A stretch of DNA of 16,312 bases from Promethearchaeota archaeon (GTDB lineage: Archaea > Asgardarchaeota > Lokiarchaeia > Sigynarchaeales > SOKP01), in contig JAEOUI010000238.1 of assembly GCA_016839425.1 (NCBI GenBank), positions 1 through 16,312 of the forward strand. The letters are read 5' to 3'. Under the pieces are notes generated by a model that was given only the letters and a program-made list of their open reading frames with translations, made no database searches and had not been told where the DNA came from. Position numbers and translations under genes: made by a program. Positions 16,062 to 16,312 of this stretch are shown here, one piece after another. Within the stretch, counting starts at the first letter, position 1, and each line of letters starts with the position of its first letter.

Positions 16062-16066
16062 GGTGA
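16062..16066 (+). promoter_or_regulatory. Shine-Dalgarno GGTGA deciding the S28e TTG start
   Basis: A perfect GGTGA core lies six bases before TTG at 16073. There is no in-frame ATG or GTG before the conserved S28e sequence begins, so this site identifies the TTG as the start. Confidence 0.6.
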
Positions 16067-16072
16067 ATTCAT

Positions 16073-16312
16073 TTGGTTAAAATAGAGAAACAAAAAGGAG
16101 GATCAAGTCCTTCTGAGGACGACCAATCCATCCCCGCTCAAGTTATCCAAATAGTTGGAAGAACTGGGCTCACGGGAGAGATTAACCAAATAAAAGTAAG
16201 ACTCCTCGAAGGAAGGGATAAAAATCGAATTCTTACTCGTAACGTGAAAGGCCCTATTAGGGTAGATGATGTTATCATTCTCAGGGAAATTGAACGAGAG
16301 GCAAGAAAATTA
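16073..16312 (+). CDS. rps28e: Ribosomal protein eS28 (S28e), 3' end cut by window edge
   Basis: This small-subunit protein lies near the mRNA exit region. The 80 visible codons include the family core [20 protein letters not shown] (24-43), [17 protein letters not shown] (45-61) and the C-terminal [10 protein letters not shown] (71-80), after which archaeal S28e usually ends within one or two residues. So nearly the whole protein is present and only the last codon or two and the stop are missing. The start is TTG at 16073, backed by GGTGA. The 22 residues before the core (rich in Lys, Ser, Asp) are longer than the roughly 8-10 usual in archaea. It is second in the L7Ae operon, 16 nt after the first gene. 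Confidence 0.93.
   Translation, partial: MVKIEKQKGGSSPSEDDQSIPAQVIQIVGRTGLTGEINQIKVRLLEGRDKNRILTRNVKGPIRVDDVIILREIEREARKL

Noticed and set aside
1..16312. CRISPR array, insertion sequence or prophage
   Set aside because: No regularly spaced repeats, transposase, integrase or phage structural motifs were seen on either strand.

Overview
The window looks like a piece of an archaeal chromosome, most likely from an Asgard archaeon (Lokiarchaeia-like is my best guess, not proven). The information-processing genes are archaeal/eukaryotic in type: aIF5B, an EF-2-family GTPase, a class I CCA-adding enzyme, L7Ae and S28e. An Arf-like small GTPase fused to longin-like domains, next to a second longin-like protein, is a combination typical of Asgard genomes. 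The DNA is AT-rich, genes are densely packed, several starts are TTG, and many genes lack an obvious ribosome binding site.

Layout, left to right. 1-966: 3' part of uvrA, cut by the window edge. 1093-4281: a two-gene unit, an Arf-like GTPase embedded between two longin-like domains with a C-terminal zinc-ribbon-like module, then a longin-like protein with a TPR-like tail. 4364-6169: aIF5B (infB), ending 13 nt from the end of a convergent GH3 glycoside hydrolase (6183-8294, minus). 8295-8543: AT-rich divergent promoter region shared with a winged-helix regulator (8544-9884). 9999-11450: cca. 11499-12137: a corrinoid (B12-binding) protein with no partner methyltransferase in view. 12138-12427: a roughly 290-base AT-rich stretch with several inverted repeats. 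12428-14680: a divergent EF-2-family protein. 14797-15507 (minus): HAD phosphatase. 15685-16312: the start of a ribosomal operon, L7Ae then S28e, the latter cut by the right edge.

How they fit together: most genes serve translation (initiation, elongation, ribosome, tRNA 3' end maturation), with DNA repair at the left edge. The GTPase/longin pair is the best candidate for an under-described system. Its architecture suggests a self-contained membrane-trafficking or polarity-type switch, with the neighbouring gene as a possible regulator; this is inference. The EF-2-like protein keeps its GTPase motifs but has an eroded diphthamide loop and an eroded domain III signature. That matches what is known of Asgard and korarchaeal lineages that lack diphthamide synthesis and/or carry EF-2 paralogues. 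The GH3 enzyme and the divergent regulator may form a small sugar-utilisation locus.
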